In this document: in pieces, positions 8,299 through 17,471 of the stretch
Layout: every line of letters starts with the position of its first letter
Numbering within the stretch: position 1 is the first letter of the stretch
Assembly (NCBI GenBank): GCA_020635905.1
Contig: JACJYV010000001.1
Location: 124,001-188,000 of the forward strand
Source: Bacteroidia bacterium
GTDB lineage: Bacteria > Bacteroidota > Bacteroidia > J057 > JADKCL01
Reading direction: 5' to 3'
Length of the DNA stretch: 64,000 bases
Program-made: the position numbers and the translations under genes
Notes under the pieces: model-generated
What the model was told of the DNA's origin: nothing
Databases searched by the model: none
What the model saw: the letters and a program-made list of their open reading frames with translations, nothing else

Positions 8299-8846
8299 AA
8301 GCTTTCGCTTTTTGGGTTTTTATTAAACACAGAGAACCACAGAGCCCGCTGATGGGGTTAGGAGGCTTTGACTAGAAGCTTTCGCTTTGGGTGAATTTAT
8401 TCAACACAGAGACACAAAGCCCGCTGTGGAGGCCAGGAGTTTTTTTCTTGAAAGCTTTCGCTTTGGGTGAATTTATTCAACACAGAGACACAAAGCCCGC
8501 TGTGGAGGCCAGGAAGTTTTTTGTTGAAAGCTTTCGCTTTGGGTGAATTTATTCAACACAGAGACACAAAGCCCGCTGTGGAGGCCAGGAGGTTTTTTGT
8601 TGAAAGCTTTCGCTTTGGGTGAATTTATTCAACACAGAGACACAAAACCCGCTGTGGAGGCCAGGAAGTTTTTTGTTGAAAGCTTCCGCTTTGGGTGAAT
8701 TTATTCAACACAGAGACACAAAGCCCGCTGTGGAGGCCAGGAGTTTTTTTGTTGAAAGCTTTCGCTTTGGGTGAATTTATTCAACACAGAGACACAAAGC
8801 CCGCTGTGGAGGCCAGGAGTTTTTTTGTTGAAAGCTTTCGCTTTCT
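8299..8846. repeat. 76-bp tandem repeat array between two carbonic anhydrase genes
   Basis: The phrase aagctttcgctttgggtgaa starts at 8376, 8452, 8528, 8604, 8680 and 8756, a strict 76-bp period. A degenerate first copy is at 8299 and a partial last one at 8832. Copies differ by only a few bases. Each unit contains the palindrome GAAAGCTTTC and a cacagagacacaaagcccgc core resembling the acacagagaaccacagag intergenic repeats common in this phylum. There are no unique spacers, so it is not a CRISPR. Confidence 0.95.
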
Positions 8847-8952
8847 TGATTGGCAGAACTAAAATAAACTGTTAGTTTTTTCCCTGTAAACAAACCTAAC
8901 CCACTGATTCTCTGTGTTCTCTGTGTTCTCTGTGGTAAAATTTTCCTCAATA
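8847..8952. other. Tail of the intergenic region before the second carbonic anhydrase stop
   Basis: AT-rich, with a short ctctgtgttctctgtgttctctgtgg repeat at 8911-8936 that echoes the array core in the opposite orientation. No gene is seen. Confidence 0.5.
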
Positions 8953-9582
8953 TCAATCCAGGAGGCGGTAGATTTCGCTGATGTTTTGCAGAATTTCGTC
9001 GAAATTCAGCTTCAGGTCGATGAGTTTGCCCGTTTTCACATCAAAAACCCACCCATGTACCTTCAGGCCGCGTTCCTTGTAGGCGTATTGCACATCAGCG
9101 GTTTTGATCACGTTCACACATTGCTCCTGCACATTGAGTTCCACCAGTCTTTTGTAGCGTTCCTCCTCATTTTCAATGGAATCCAGCTCCTTGCGGTGGA
9201 GGCGATAGACGTCGCGGATATTTCTCAGCCAGGGATTGAGAATGCCCAGATCCTTTGCCTGCATGGCAGCCTGTACACCTCCACAATAGTAATGCCCACA
9301 CACCACTACGTGGTTCACTTTCAGGTGGTTTACGGCATAATTTATCACAGACTGGGCGCTGAAATCGAGGGATGAAACCATGTTGGCGATATTGCGGTGG
9401 ACAAATACCTCGCCCGGCTCCACGCCCATCATGTCCTCGGCAGTCACCCGGCTGTCCGAGCAGCCGATGTAAAGCAGGTCAGGATTCTGGCCTTTGGACA
9501 AGTCCTGAAAATAGTTCTCATCCACCAGCAACCTCGACATCACCCATTTTTTGTTATTGATAAAAACCTGTTCGATATTCAT
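8953..9582 (-). CDS. can: Beta-class carbonic anhydrase (paralogue 2)
   Basis: 209 residues, cytosolic, reversible CO2 hydration. Zinc and dyad residues: C41, D43 and R45 in CSDSRVTA, and H97 and C100 in HYYCGG. It is closer to the E. coli Can type in length. Transcribed towards the first carbonic anhydrase across the repeat array. Upstream on its own strand is a nested hairpin (9633-9682) that may act in its leader or insulate it. Confidence 0.95.
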   Translation of the reverse strand: MNIEQVFINNKKWVMSRLLVDENYFQDLSKGQNPDLLYIGCSDSRVTAEDMMGVEPGEVFVHRNIANMVSSLDFSAQSVINYAVNHLKVNHVVVCGHYYCGGVQAAMQAKDLGILNPWLRNIRDVYRLHRKELDSIENEEERYKRLVELNVQEQCVNVIKTADVQYAYKERGLKVHGWVFDVKTGKLIDLKLNFDEILQNISEIYRLLD

Positions 9583-9632
9583 TGGACCTTATTTAAAGTG
9601 TTTTGCACCTTTCCCAACTCAAAAACACGCAT

Positions 9633-9682
9633 TTTGTTGGGGAATCATAAAAAAAATCCCTGGGTTCAGGGATACCAACAAA
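9633..9682 (-). terminator. Nested hairpin, terminator-like on the minus strand
   Basis: Outer stem TTTGTTGG (9633-9640) / CCAACAAA (9675-9682); inner stem ATCCCTG (9656-9662) / CAGGGAT (9667-9673) with a GGTT loop. An A8 run at 9649-9656 becomes T8 after the inner hairpin on the minus strand, the classic rho-independent layout. It lies upstream of the minus-strand carbonic anhydrase and no minus-strand gene feeds into it, so it could be a leader attenuator or an insulator. Confidence 0.6.
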
Positions 9683-9770
9683 AGAAACACAGAAAATCTG
9701 ATTTCGCAATAAAGTCTGGAATTTTGGACAGCCTGCAATTTATACACAGTTCTTTCTGTTAAGGAATAGG

Positions 9771-9778
9771 TAAATTTG
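9771..9778 (+). promoter_or_regulatory. Candidate Bacteroidota -7 box (TAAATTTG)
   Basis: Matches the Bacteroidota primary-sigma -7 consensus TAnnTTTG. The -33 region is weak. Initiation would fall at about 9784, making a start at ATG 9785 leaderless or favouring ATG 9845 with a leader of about 60 nt. Confidence 0.4.
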
Positions 9779-9784
9779 TGCGGC

Positions 9785-11872
9785 ATGAATAAACTGTATC
9801 TTCAACTGATCAAACCTGAATTGAACTTTCTGATCAAGGGCAAAATGGCCTGCCTGTACCTTTTTTTGCTGATTCCCTTCGCCTGGGGGAAGGCTCAGTC
9901 CACCACACCACCTGAAATAGAAAATCTTTTCTGGGGAGCGGGTGACTGGAAAACGGAAAAAAGCCAGGTGCCCGAGGAATGGAGTCGCGAGGAGGCGGTG
10001 ATCATTTACCAGGAAAATTTCAATGCATACGAAAACCGCGGTCTGACCGGCATTTTCTCGGTCGAAAGTTATCGCATGCGCATCAAAATGAACAGTTGGA
10101 AGGTTTTGGAGGAAAATGCCAGTTTTACCTACGTGGACAACCGCGACGAAAAAGGCCGTTTCAGCTCAATGGACAGGTTTTATGCAGGCTTCAAACTGAT
10201 CCATGAGGACGGAAAAGAGGAAATCATTGACCTGAAAAAGGCTTATCCCATCTTTGAAAACGCCACCCTGAAGGTGATGAAAATCGAGATTCACGGCATG
10301 AAACAGGGCGACATCCTGGACTACTACTATTACACTGCCGACCGGGTGGATGCGGAAAATTACTTTGTATTTCGCCCTGATATTCAAATTCTTACCTCCC
10401 CCTACCCGATCATGCGGCAAAAGATCACTTATAAGGTGGACAATAAATTTTACCTGAATTACCGCTGCATCAATAACGCGCCCGAACTTAAGGTGGAGCC
10501 CGGGGAAGATTTTACCCTTTATACTTACGTGGAGGAGGACCGGGATAAATTCGAACCCCAGCTTTGGCATTTGCCACTCATGTCTTCTCCCACCATCAAA
10601 TTTCAGGTAATTTATGCCAAATCCTTGTTCAAAAGCCAGTTGGATCAGTTTATGGGAGAGCCTGGCAAGCCCAAAAACTCAGTTACCCCCGAGGAAATTG
10701 CCCAGATTCCCCGCAACAGATTGCGCCGCAATAATTCCTCCTCCGTGGCCGGGCTGAAACTGCTGCGTAAAATGCTCAAAGACAAAAATCTGGGCCCCGA
10801 AACCCCGGATATGGCCATTGCTGAATATGCTTTTTATGAGTTGCGCAAATTTCTTTATGTGGACAAAGGCTTTAATTCCTTCACCAATATGTATGTGGAG
10901 GAAGGCGACGAAAACAAGGTTTTTGTGAAAACTATGAACGAATTTCTGCTGGAGCAGGGCATCGGGCATGTGATCGTGGTGGCCATTCCCCGTCAGAAAA
11001 GCACCCTGGAAAATCTCATCATTGCCGACGAAGTTTCCTTTCTGATTGGGTTGCCCGGGGCAGAATTTACCTTCCTCAACATGGAATCGCCCCACAATCA
11101 GTTTGGCCAGCTTCCCGCCCACCTGGAAGGTTCTGATGCCTGGCTTTTGCCCCCAAATATCGAAGAAACTGCGGCGGGATTTTCCAAAATGCCCCTGCCT
11201 GTATCCTCTCACGACCAAAACGTGGAGAAAATCGTGACTCATGCCCACTTTCCTGAGTTTGGATCGCCCGTTTTGCGGGTGGGAAGGACCCATCAGATCA
11301 GTGGAGGCGCCAAATTGTTCTGGCAGGAAAAATTGTCGGGCGAAAGTTTCAGTGCGCAGGTGGCTACGGTCACGGATCTGGTCGAACAGGAAATGGAGGC
11401 CGAAGTCAACGATTTTCGCATGTTCAGATTGCATGCATTGGGCGAAGGGATCGGGGAGGAAAAGGTGATCTTTCAGGAAGAATTTGATGTGAACGGAGTG
11501 GGAGTGAAGGTTGGGGATGGGATCATTCTCAAAGCCGGGATGCTGATTGGCCGCCAGGTCAATCCTGCCGACCATGAGGTATTGCGAGAAGCGGATATTT
11601 ACCATCCCTTCGCGGGGTCGAAGGAGTGGGAAATCACCGTAGATATCCCGGTTGGGTATCAACTGATCGGGGTGGAAAAACTGAACAAAATGGTGATGAA
11701 TGAGACGGGTGGCTTTCGCAGCACAGCCACTTTTGCCGACCACAAGCTGGAGATCCGGGCTACTCTCTTCAACATCAACCTGATGGAACCCGTGTGGATG
11801 TGGCGCAAAATTCTTGAAATTTTGCAGGCAGCCTACGATTTTACCCAGGAAGTGCTGGTGGTGAAAAAGTGA
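9785..11872 (+). CDS. Secreted DUF3857-like protein with transglutaminase-like region
   Basis: Up to 695 residues. After the signal segment (ACLYLFLLIPFAWGKAQS) the N-terminal half resembles DUF3857: a beta-rich domain with conserved blocks such as YRMRIKMNSWKVLEE and DILDYYYYTADR. The middle (about 330-430) fits a degenerate transglutaminase-like fold that usually follows DUF3857. Such proteins are predicted periplasmic or surface-exposed; function is unknown. Two ATGs are possible: 9785, and 9845, which starts directly at the signal peptide and fits the promoter box better. It is monocistronic, and the following 215 bp hold only low-complexity sequence. Confidence 0.7.
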   Translation: MNKLYLQLIKPELNFLIKGKMACLYLFLLIPFAWGKAQSTTPPEIENLFWGAGDWKTEKSQVPEEWSREEAVIIYQENFNAYENRGLTGIFSVESYRMRIKMNSWKVLEENASFTYVDNRDEKGRFSSMDRFYAGFKLIHEDGKEEIIDLKKAYPIFENATLKVMKIEIHGMKQGDILDYYYYTADRVDAENYFVFRPDIQILTSPYPIMRQKITYKVDNKFYLNYRCINNAPELKVEPGEDFTLYTYVEEDRDKFEPQLWHLPLMSSPTIKFQVIYAKSLFKSQLDQFMGEPGKPKNSVTPEEIAQIPRNRLRRNNSSSVAGLKLLRKMLKDKNLGPETPDMAIAEYAFYELRKFLYVDKGFNSFTNMYVEEGDENKVFVKTMNEFLLEQGIGHVIVVAIPRQKSTLENLIIADEVSFLIGLPGAEFTFLNMESPHNQFGQLPAHLEGSDAWLLPPNIEETAAGFSKMPLPVSSHDQNVEKIVTHAHFPEFGSPVLRVGRTHQISGGAKLFWQEKLSGESFSAQVATVTDLVEQEMEAEVNDFRMFRLHALGEGIGEEKVIFQEEFDVNGVGVKVGDGIILKAGMLIGRQVNPADHEVLREADIYHPFAGSKEWEITVDIPVGYQLIGVEKLNKMVMNETGGFRSTATFADHKLEIRATLFNINLMEPVWMWRKILEILQAAYDFTQEVLVVKK

Positions 11873-12087
11873 ACAGTTTGCAGTTTACGGTTTACGGTTC
11901 CGAACTCTCAACTCAGAACTTAGAACTAAAAACTAACAACCAATAACCACCAACTTGCCCGAAGATATGTTTTCCACATAAATATTGATAACTATTGCTT
12001 ATCAGGCTGTTTTATTTTCTCTTAATTGAGGAATATTAGGGGGGAATCCCACAAAGGTTCCTCAAGCGGCAACTAAAAAATTCACTT

Positions 12088-14205
12088 GTGCTAAAAACTC
12101 GCGGACGAATCCGGGGTTTTGGGGGGCAATTTTCTTCCAAACCTTTGTCTGGCGCACTCGCATGCGTCTTGCTTAGCGCTATTTTGTTAATCATTCCCTT
12201 TTCAGGCCATGCTCAGACTATTTTTGTCAATGAATTGCATTATGATAATGTGGGACAGGACACCCTGGAGGGGATAGAAATCGCCGCACCCGCGGGTACA
12301 GATTTGGCATGTTACCGGGTGGTGTGGTATAACGGGGCCAATGGGCTGGAATACGGGGAGCAGATTTTGTCGGGCATTGTGCCCGACCTGTGCAACGGAT
12401 ACGGAGTGCTCTGGTTAGGATTTGTCAATAATCAGAATGGAAACGATGGGCTGGCCCTGGTCTATTCGCCCTCCATGCCCTCCTGCAGTGCGCCTTCGGG
12501 CCCGGATAGTGTCATTCAGCTGATCAGCTACGAAGGTCCTTTTACGGCAGCCGACGGGCCTGCCACAGGAACCCTGGCGGTGGATATTGGGGTTTCAGAG
12601 CCCATCAATAACCCGGTGGGGAATAATCTCCAACTGGCTGGCAGTGGTACGGTTTATACGGATTTTACCTGGCAGGCACCTGCACCTGAGACCCCCGGCC
12701 AGATCAATGCCGGGCAGGTCTTCAACGGGGTGAGTTGCACCCCGGGAACTGTCAGTCAGGATACCCTGACTTTTTCAGAATATCCTTCGGGCTGCCACCA
12801 GCCCGACTCGGCGTTTACAGTGACCGTCTGTGTGACAGACTATTCAGGATTTCCCGACCCGACATTTTCGGGTTCTATCACCCTTTCCAAGACCTTCGGT
12901 CCCGGCTCGCTCAGCGGCACCCTGACCCAGGTTGCGGTGAATGGCTGTGCCACCTTTCCCGGGCTTTCCCTCTCGCAGGCAGGGCGGTATCGACTGACTG
13001 CAACCAGTGGAGCCCTGAGCGGAACTTCACCCCAGGTATTCATTTCCAATAACTGCGACACCTGCCCCTGGATGACGGGCGCCATGATTGATGCCTGTCA
13101 GGGCAGCGAGGGAAATAATGAAATCTTGTTTTTCAATTCGGGAAATTTCTCCATTCCTGTTACCTCTTCCAGCATCAACATCCACTATGGCGCCTCAAGC
13201 CCGCCTGCGACCAGCTACACCAGCAATCTGATTGGCAATGCAGATTATGTGGACTCCCTGAACACCCTGGCGGGCTGTTCTCCTCCTATTTTCCTCAATG
13301 CGGCCGACACCTCCCCCATCCCGCCCGGGGCAGACTTCATGATCATGCGTTTCGATCCCACCCGCATTTATGATTTCGGTAACTGGTGCGGGCGTTCACC
13401 CATTTACGTGGTTTTTACCTTTGATCCCAACTGGAATACCACGGGCAACTTCAAAAACTGCGTGGATTGCGCCACCAGCGGCACGACACCCCGCTTTTTC
13501 GAGGTCGACTTCACCAATCTGTTTGGGGGCGATACCTGCAAATTCACCTATTCATACATTCCCTGTACAGATTTACCCTGTTTAGGCAATGGCGACGGGC
13601 TGAATTTTGGTTACGGAGGCGGCCCCCCCACTGCCAACTGGAATCAGTGCGAACCCATTGATGTGCTGGATATCAATTACTCCCTGGGACTCAACGGGAT
13701 GTATGCAGCAAGCGGGAATAAACTCTACTGGACCATTGGGAAGGGGGCTGAGGTAAGTCGTTTTGAAATCGAGCGGAGCGCCAAACCTGAGGGCGGATTT
13801 GCCGTGATTGGTACCCTCGCAGGCAAAATGGCTGATAATTTTGAATATGTGGACCAGCAAAGCGCCGCCACCAGTCAGACCTGGTTTTACCGCCTGAAGG
13901 CCTACGACATGGACGGAGCGGAATCCCTTTCCAGAATTGTCAGTTTATCTCCTTTCTATACTCCTCAGGAAGAAAATCTGGACATTGCCACCAGCCCGGG
14001 CGAGCTGGTTTTTTCAGGACAGGGCAGCGAACTTTGGGTAAAATTATATTCCCCTGAAGGAAAACTCCTCTATGATGGCCCAAAAAGCACGGGACAGAAC
14101 TGGGTAAGTCACCGCGTGGACCGCTCCCTCCTTCCTCACGGATTGCTGCTGTATCAGGCTCAGTTGAATGGAAATTCCCATTTTGGAAAAATTTACCTGA
14201 AATAG
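12088..14205 (+). CDS. Secreted surface protein with lamin-tail-like domain and T9SS-type C-terminus
   Basis: 705 residues from GTG at 12088. A signal segment (about 22-43, ending GHAQ) is followed by a lamin-tail-domain-like module: FVNELHYDNVGQDTLEGIEI and AGTDLACYRVVWYNG, as seen in extracellular nuclease-associated LTD proteins. The middle is Ser/Thr/Gly/Pro-rich with several Cys pairs. A fibronectin-like segment appears at about 545-620. The end (YDGPKSTGQNW to HFGKIYLK) resembles a type A T9SS sorting domain, implying export across the outer membrane and cell-surface attachment. No nuclease catalytic motif was seen. The ligand is unknown. Confidence 0.72.
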   Translation: MLKTRGRIRGFGGQFSSKPLSGALACVLLSAILLIIPFSGHAQTIFVNELHYDNVGQDTLEGIEIAAPAGTDLACYRVVWYNGANGLEYGEQILSGIVPDLCNGYGVLWLGFVNNQNGNDGLALVYSPSMPSCSAPSGPDSVIQLISYEGPFTAADGPATGTLAVDIGVSEPINNPVGNNLQLAGSGTVYTDFTWQAPAPETPGQINAGQVFNGVSCTPGTVSQDTLTFSEYPSGCHQPDSAFTVTVCVTDYSGFPDPTFSGSITLSKTFGPGSLSGTLTQVAVNGCATFPGLSLSQAGRYRLTATSGALSGTSPQVFISNNCDTCPWMTGAMIDACQGSEGNNEILFFNSGNFSIPVTSSSINIHYGASSPPATSYTSNLIGNADYVDSLNTLAGCSPPIFLNAADTSPIPPGADFMIMRFDPTRIYDFGNWCGRSPIYVVFTFDPNWNTTGNFKNCVDCATSGTTPRFFEVDFTNLFGGDTCKFTYSYIPCTDLPCLGNGDGLNFGYGGGPPTANWNQCEPIDVLDINYSLGLNGMYAASGNKLYWTIGKGAEVSRFEIERSAKPEGGFAVIGTLAGKMADNFEYVDQQSAATSQTWFYRLKAYDMDGAESLSRIVSLSPFYTPQEENLDIATSPGELVFSGQGSELWVKLYSPEGKLLYDGPKSTGQNWVSHRVDRSLLPHGLLLYQAQLNGNSHFGKIYLK

Positions 14206-14342
14206 GATTCGAACTCTTTCCCCTCCAATCTAACACTGGGAAAAATTCCCCCAATTTGATTTTATCTTTAGCATATTCCTTTGTAATTTAACGGTATGAG
14301 AAATGGGGAAATTTCTTAGTCCGTATCATCCTGAAATTGATT

Positions 14343-14849
14343 ATGAGAATATTTTTTACGCTATTTCTGGCTCTTATCATCACCTCTACTGCTGGCGCAC
14401 AGGCCGCGAGAATATTTCCGACTGTGGTTGCCTGTAACGGAAATCAGTTTAAATATCAGAATTACTCAGGATCTTTCACCATTGGTGAAATGATCACACC
14501 AACCCTGATGGGTGCAGACAGTGTGATTCTGACCCAGGGTTTTCACCAGGTGGATTTGCCTCTCAATTCCGTGATCCGTGAAGAACTGGATGCAAGTCAG
14601 GAAATTCTGGTTTATCCTAACCCTACGCAGGGTCAGGTGATTTTCGAAATTTCGCAGCTCAACGCCAAAGAGATCAGAGTGGATCTCGTGGACATGCTGG
14701 GCAGGGTTTTAAACACGCAAAAAATCAAATCCACCTGGGGACAACTGGTCTTTGACCTGAGCCAGGAGGCCGACAGCTATTATTTTCTGCGGGCAACCAC
14801 GGAGGATGGCAAATCAGTTGGAACCTATAAAGTCCAAAAAATCAATTAA
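14343..14849 (+). CDS. Small secreted protein with T9SS type A sorting domain
   Basis: 168 residues from ATG at 14343 (a TTG two codons earlier is unlikely). Signal peptide MRIFFTLFLALIITSTAGAQ. Residues 22-80 form a short passenger with GSFTIGEMI and LTQGFHQVD. The C-terminal 80 residues are a clear T9SS CTD: ILVYPNPTQGQ, a VDLVDMLGRVL strand pair and a closing SVGTYKVQKI strand. This 'tiny passenger plus CTD' form is common just upstream of surface repeat proteins, and an S74 protein starts 42 bp downstream on the same strand, so the two may be co-expressed. Confidence 0.85.
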   Translation: MRIFFTLFLALIITSTAGAQAARIFPTVVACNGNQFKYQNYSGSFTIGEMITPTLMGADSVILTQGFHQVDLPLNSVIREELDASQEILVYPNPTQGQVIFEISQLNAKEIRVDLVDMLGRVLNTQKIKSTWGQLVFDLSQEADSYYFLRATTEDGKSVGTYKVQKIN

Positions 14850-14891
14850 TCCAAACAACACAAATAATTAACACCTTCTCAAAGGAAAAAG

Positions 14892-16958
14892 ATGAGGAAC
14901 GTCAAATTTATCATTGCTCTTTTTACCCTCGTGCTGGTATTCGGATTTGGCTGGAGCCAGAGCGGCGCCCCCCAGGCCTTCAATTACCAGGGCGTGGTTC
15001 GCGATCTGAATGGCCAGCCCATGAAGAACAAGAATATCACCCTTTGGCTCAGTATCCACCAGGGCGCTCAGACAGGCCCCAGGAGATATTGGGAATACCA
15101 CCAGACCCAAACCAATGATTTTGGTTTGTATAATATCAAAGTAGGTTTGGGGGATTCTCTTTCCGGAAATTTCAAAACCATCCAATGGGGTACGGATAAG
15201 TTTTTTATCAAAGTGGAAATTGACCCCAACGGAGGCGGAAATAACCAGTCTGCAGATGTAGCAGGTTTCGCTGAATTGTTGTCTGTGCCTTATGCCTTGT
15301 ATTCAGGGGGTACGGGTGGGACTATCGACCGGGATTCAACCAATGAAATTCAGCACATTTCCAAAAATAGTAATACCAAAGTGGTTACCCTTGATCTGGG
15401 TGGCGGAACATTTGTGGACGAAGTGAATGACGACGATAGCGATCCTTCCAACGAATTGCAGGTGCTAACCCAGTTTGGGGCCAGTGTCCAGCTTTCAAAC
15501 GGGGGTGGAACCATCTCCATCAACGACGGTGACTTTGACGCCACCAACGAAATTCAGACCATCAGCAAAAATAACGGGGTGGTTACCCTGACCAGCGGCG
15601 GTAGTTTCACCCTGGGTGACGACAACTCCACCAATGAGATTCAAAGCCTTTCCCTGGTGGGTGACCAGTTGACCATTTCCTCTGGAAACACCGTTACGGT
15701 TGACCCAAGCGCCACCAACGAGCTTCAAACCCTATCACAAAACGGTGACACCATCTCCATCAGTGGTGGAAACTCTGTGGTGGTTAATGACGGCGACTGG
15801 ATGGATGATACCTATGGTTTGAATTGCGGCAATAAAAATATTGGGATTGGACAAGCCTCCAACACCTCTTACAAAGTTTACATTGAGAACGATAACTCGA
15901 CCACCAACGCCCGTTATGGTCTCCGTCTGACCCAGTCAAACTATCTTTCCAGCACCATTTACGGAGCTTATTTCTCGAATAACAACTATTACACGGGTAG
16001 CGCAAGTTCCAACTACGGAGCTTACAACTATTCTTACCGCAGTGGCGGGGATGGAGGATATTGCTACGGAAGCTATAACTACGGCAGCAACTATGGTACT
16101 GCGTATGGTACGGCTTACGGTATTTTTACATCCTCTTCAAGAGGAAGCAGCGGGTATGGTCCGAGCTACGGAGGCTATATCAGTGGTAATAATTATGGTG
16201 GAGACGGCGACGCATACGGTGCCTACATCTATTCCTACAAGACCTCAGGAGCGATGTCCTATAATGCCGCCTATGGTGCCTATGCCTACTCTTACTCTTA
16301 CAGCACCAATACTGGTGAGAATTATGGCCTCTATGCCTACATGAGCACAGGTTCTGGAACCCGTTACGCTGGTTATTTTGAAGGAAGTGTTTACAGCACA
16401 GGCAGTTACCTCCCTTCAGACGAACGTCTGAAGAAAAATATCCGCCCCTACCAGAGCGCCCTCCCCATCCTGGCCAAATTGCAGGTGTACAACTACGATT
16501 ACAAAACCGAAGATTTTCCCCGCATGAACCTCCCCGAAGGAGAGCAGGTGGGCTTGTTGGCCGACGAACTTGAGTCAGCCATGCCTTCCCTGGTGAAAAA
16601 AGCAGTTTCCCCCACTCACACCCTTACCGCAGTTGCTGCAGTAAACGAATTGGTTGATCAGCCCCATGAAGTGGTAATGCAGGAAGTGGAAGACGAAAGT
16701 GGAGTCAAAGTGAATAAGGAAATGATTTCCATTAATGGAACCATCATGACCCCTGAAGAAGCCCTGAGCCAGTTTGCCAAAGAGCCTTTGAAAATGACTC
16801 CTGACGGACAGGTGGTCGTGGGCGAAAGAGTTGAATTCAAATCCGTCAACTACGCTGGTCTGGTTCCTGTGTTGGTTCAATCCATCAAGGAACAACAGGA
16901 AATGATCCAAAAGCTGGAGCAGCGCATTTCTGATCTGGAAAAACAGGTCAATAAATAA
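14892..16958 (+). CDS. Surface fibre-like protein with C-terminal S74 intramolecular chaperone domain
   Basis: 688 residues with a signal peptide (FIIALFTLVLVFGFGWSQS). Residues 20-140 resemble the N-terminal domain of Bacteroidota tail-fibre-like proteins (QAFNYQGVVRDLNGQP). Residues about 150-300 contain four or five diverged repeats around TNEIQ/SNELQ with DGD motifs. Residues about 345-500 are rich in Tyr, Gly, Ser and Asn. From about 508 comes a Peptidase_S74 chaperone domain: LPSDERLKKNI and EQVGLLADELE, the family that trimerises and then autocleaves. A short coiled coil ends the protein. A trimeric fibre is the best guess; its export route is unclear because no T9SS CTD is present. 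A strong terminator follows. Confidence 0.85.
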   Translation: MRNVKFIIALFTLVLVFGFGWSQSGAPQAFNYQGVVRDLNGQPMKNKNITLWLSIHQGAQTGPRRYWEYHQTQTNDFGLYNIKVGLGDSLSGNFKTIQWGTDKFFIKVEIDPNGGGNNQSADVAGFAELLSVPYALYSGGTGGTIDRDSTNEIQHISKNSNTKVVTLDLGGGTFVDEVNDDDSDPSNELQVLTQFGASVQLSNGGGTISINDGDFDATNEIQTISKNNGVVTLTSGGSFTLGDDNSTNEIQSLSLVGDQLTISSGNTVTVDPSATNELQTLSQNGDTISISGGNSVVVNDGDWMDDTYGLNCGNKNIGIGQASNTSYKVYIENDNSTTNARYGLRLTQSNYLSSTIYGAYFSNNNYYTGSASSNYGAYNYSYRSGGDGGYCYGSYNYGSNYGTAYGTAYGIFTSSSRGSSGYGPSYGGYISGNNYGGDGDAYGAYIYSYKTSGAMSYNAAYGAYAYSYSYSTNTGENYGLYAYMSTGSGTRYAGYFEGSVYSTGSYLPSDERLKKNIRPYQSALPILAKLQVYNYDYKTEDFPRMNLPEGEQVGLLADELESAMPSLVKKAVSPTHTLTAVAAVNELVDQPHEVVMQEVEDESGVKVNKEMISINGTIMTPEEALSQFAKEPLKMTPDGQVVVGERVEFKSVNYAGLVPVLVQSIKEQQEMIQKLEQRISDLEKQVNK

Positions 16959-16985
16959 CAGGTACAGAAGCGAATAACATAACCA

Positions 16986-17012
16986 GAAGCCGCCCTTTGG
17001 GCGGCTTCTTTA
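16986..17012 (+). terminator. Strong rho-independent terminator
   Basis: Perfect 10-bp stem GAAGCCGCCC / GGGCGGCTTC with a TTT loop (16986-17008), followed by a short T-rich run. It ends the S74 gene and lies only 7 bp before the YhcH ATG, so yhcH must use its own start signal or read-through. Confidence 0.9.
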
Positions 17013-17018
17013 TTGCCC

Positions 17019-17471
17019 ATGATACTCGATAAAATAGAAAACTCCCCCCTTTACGCCTGGCTTGGCTACCGCTATTCCCGGGCGTTTACCTGGCTGAAAT
17101 GCACTGACCTGGAAGCCCTTCCCGCTGGACGCACAGATATCCTGGGTGACGAAATCTATGCCGTAAATCTGGCCTACGATACGAAACCCGCGGCCGAGGG
17201 AAGTCCTGAGGCTCACCGCCGCTATGCCGATGTACAGTATATGTACCGGGGGCAGGAAATGGTGGGATTTGCTGCCCACAAAGACCAGAAGGTGAAACAG
17301 GAATATGACTCCAAAGCAGATTATGCACTTTACGAAGGTGAATTTCCCACTTTTTTGTTGGAGGAAGGTATGTTTGCCATCTTCCTGCCCGACGACCTGC
17401 ACCAGCCGGGAATCATGGTGGATGCCCCGCAAGGCGTTAAAAAGGTCGTGCTGAAGGTAAAACTGGATTAA
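17019..17471 (+). CDS. YhcH/YjgK/YiaL family protein
   Basis: About 150 residues, full length for the family. Conserved blocks: MILDKIENSPLY, then HRRYADVQYMYRGQE and LPDDLHQPGI, in which the histidines and glutamate are the family's putative metal-binding positions in a cupin-like barrel. Relatives are linked to sialic-acid or other sugar catabolism, though no such genes are present here. ATG at 17019 is chosen over a TTG at 17013. Its TAA overlaps the TAA of the convergent M1 peptidase gene (17468-17471). Confidence 0.88.
   Translation: MILDKIENSPLYAWLGYRYSRAFTWLKCTDLEALPAGRTDILGDEIYAVNLAYDTKPAAEGSPEAHRRYADVQYMYRGQEMVGFAAHKDQKVKQEYDSKADYALYEGEFPTFLLEEGMFAIFLPDDLHQPGIMVDAPQGVKKVVLKVKLD

Noticed and set aside
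8299..8846. CRISPR array
   Set aside because: Units are contiguous and nearly identical throughout, with no unique spacers and no cas genes nearby.
10679..11743. 354-codon open frame on the minus strand
   Set aside because: Lies wholly antisense to the DUF3857-like gene, with His/Phe/Gly-rich composition typical of shadow frames.
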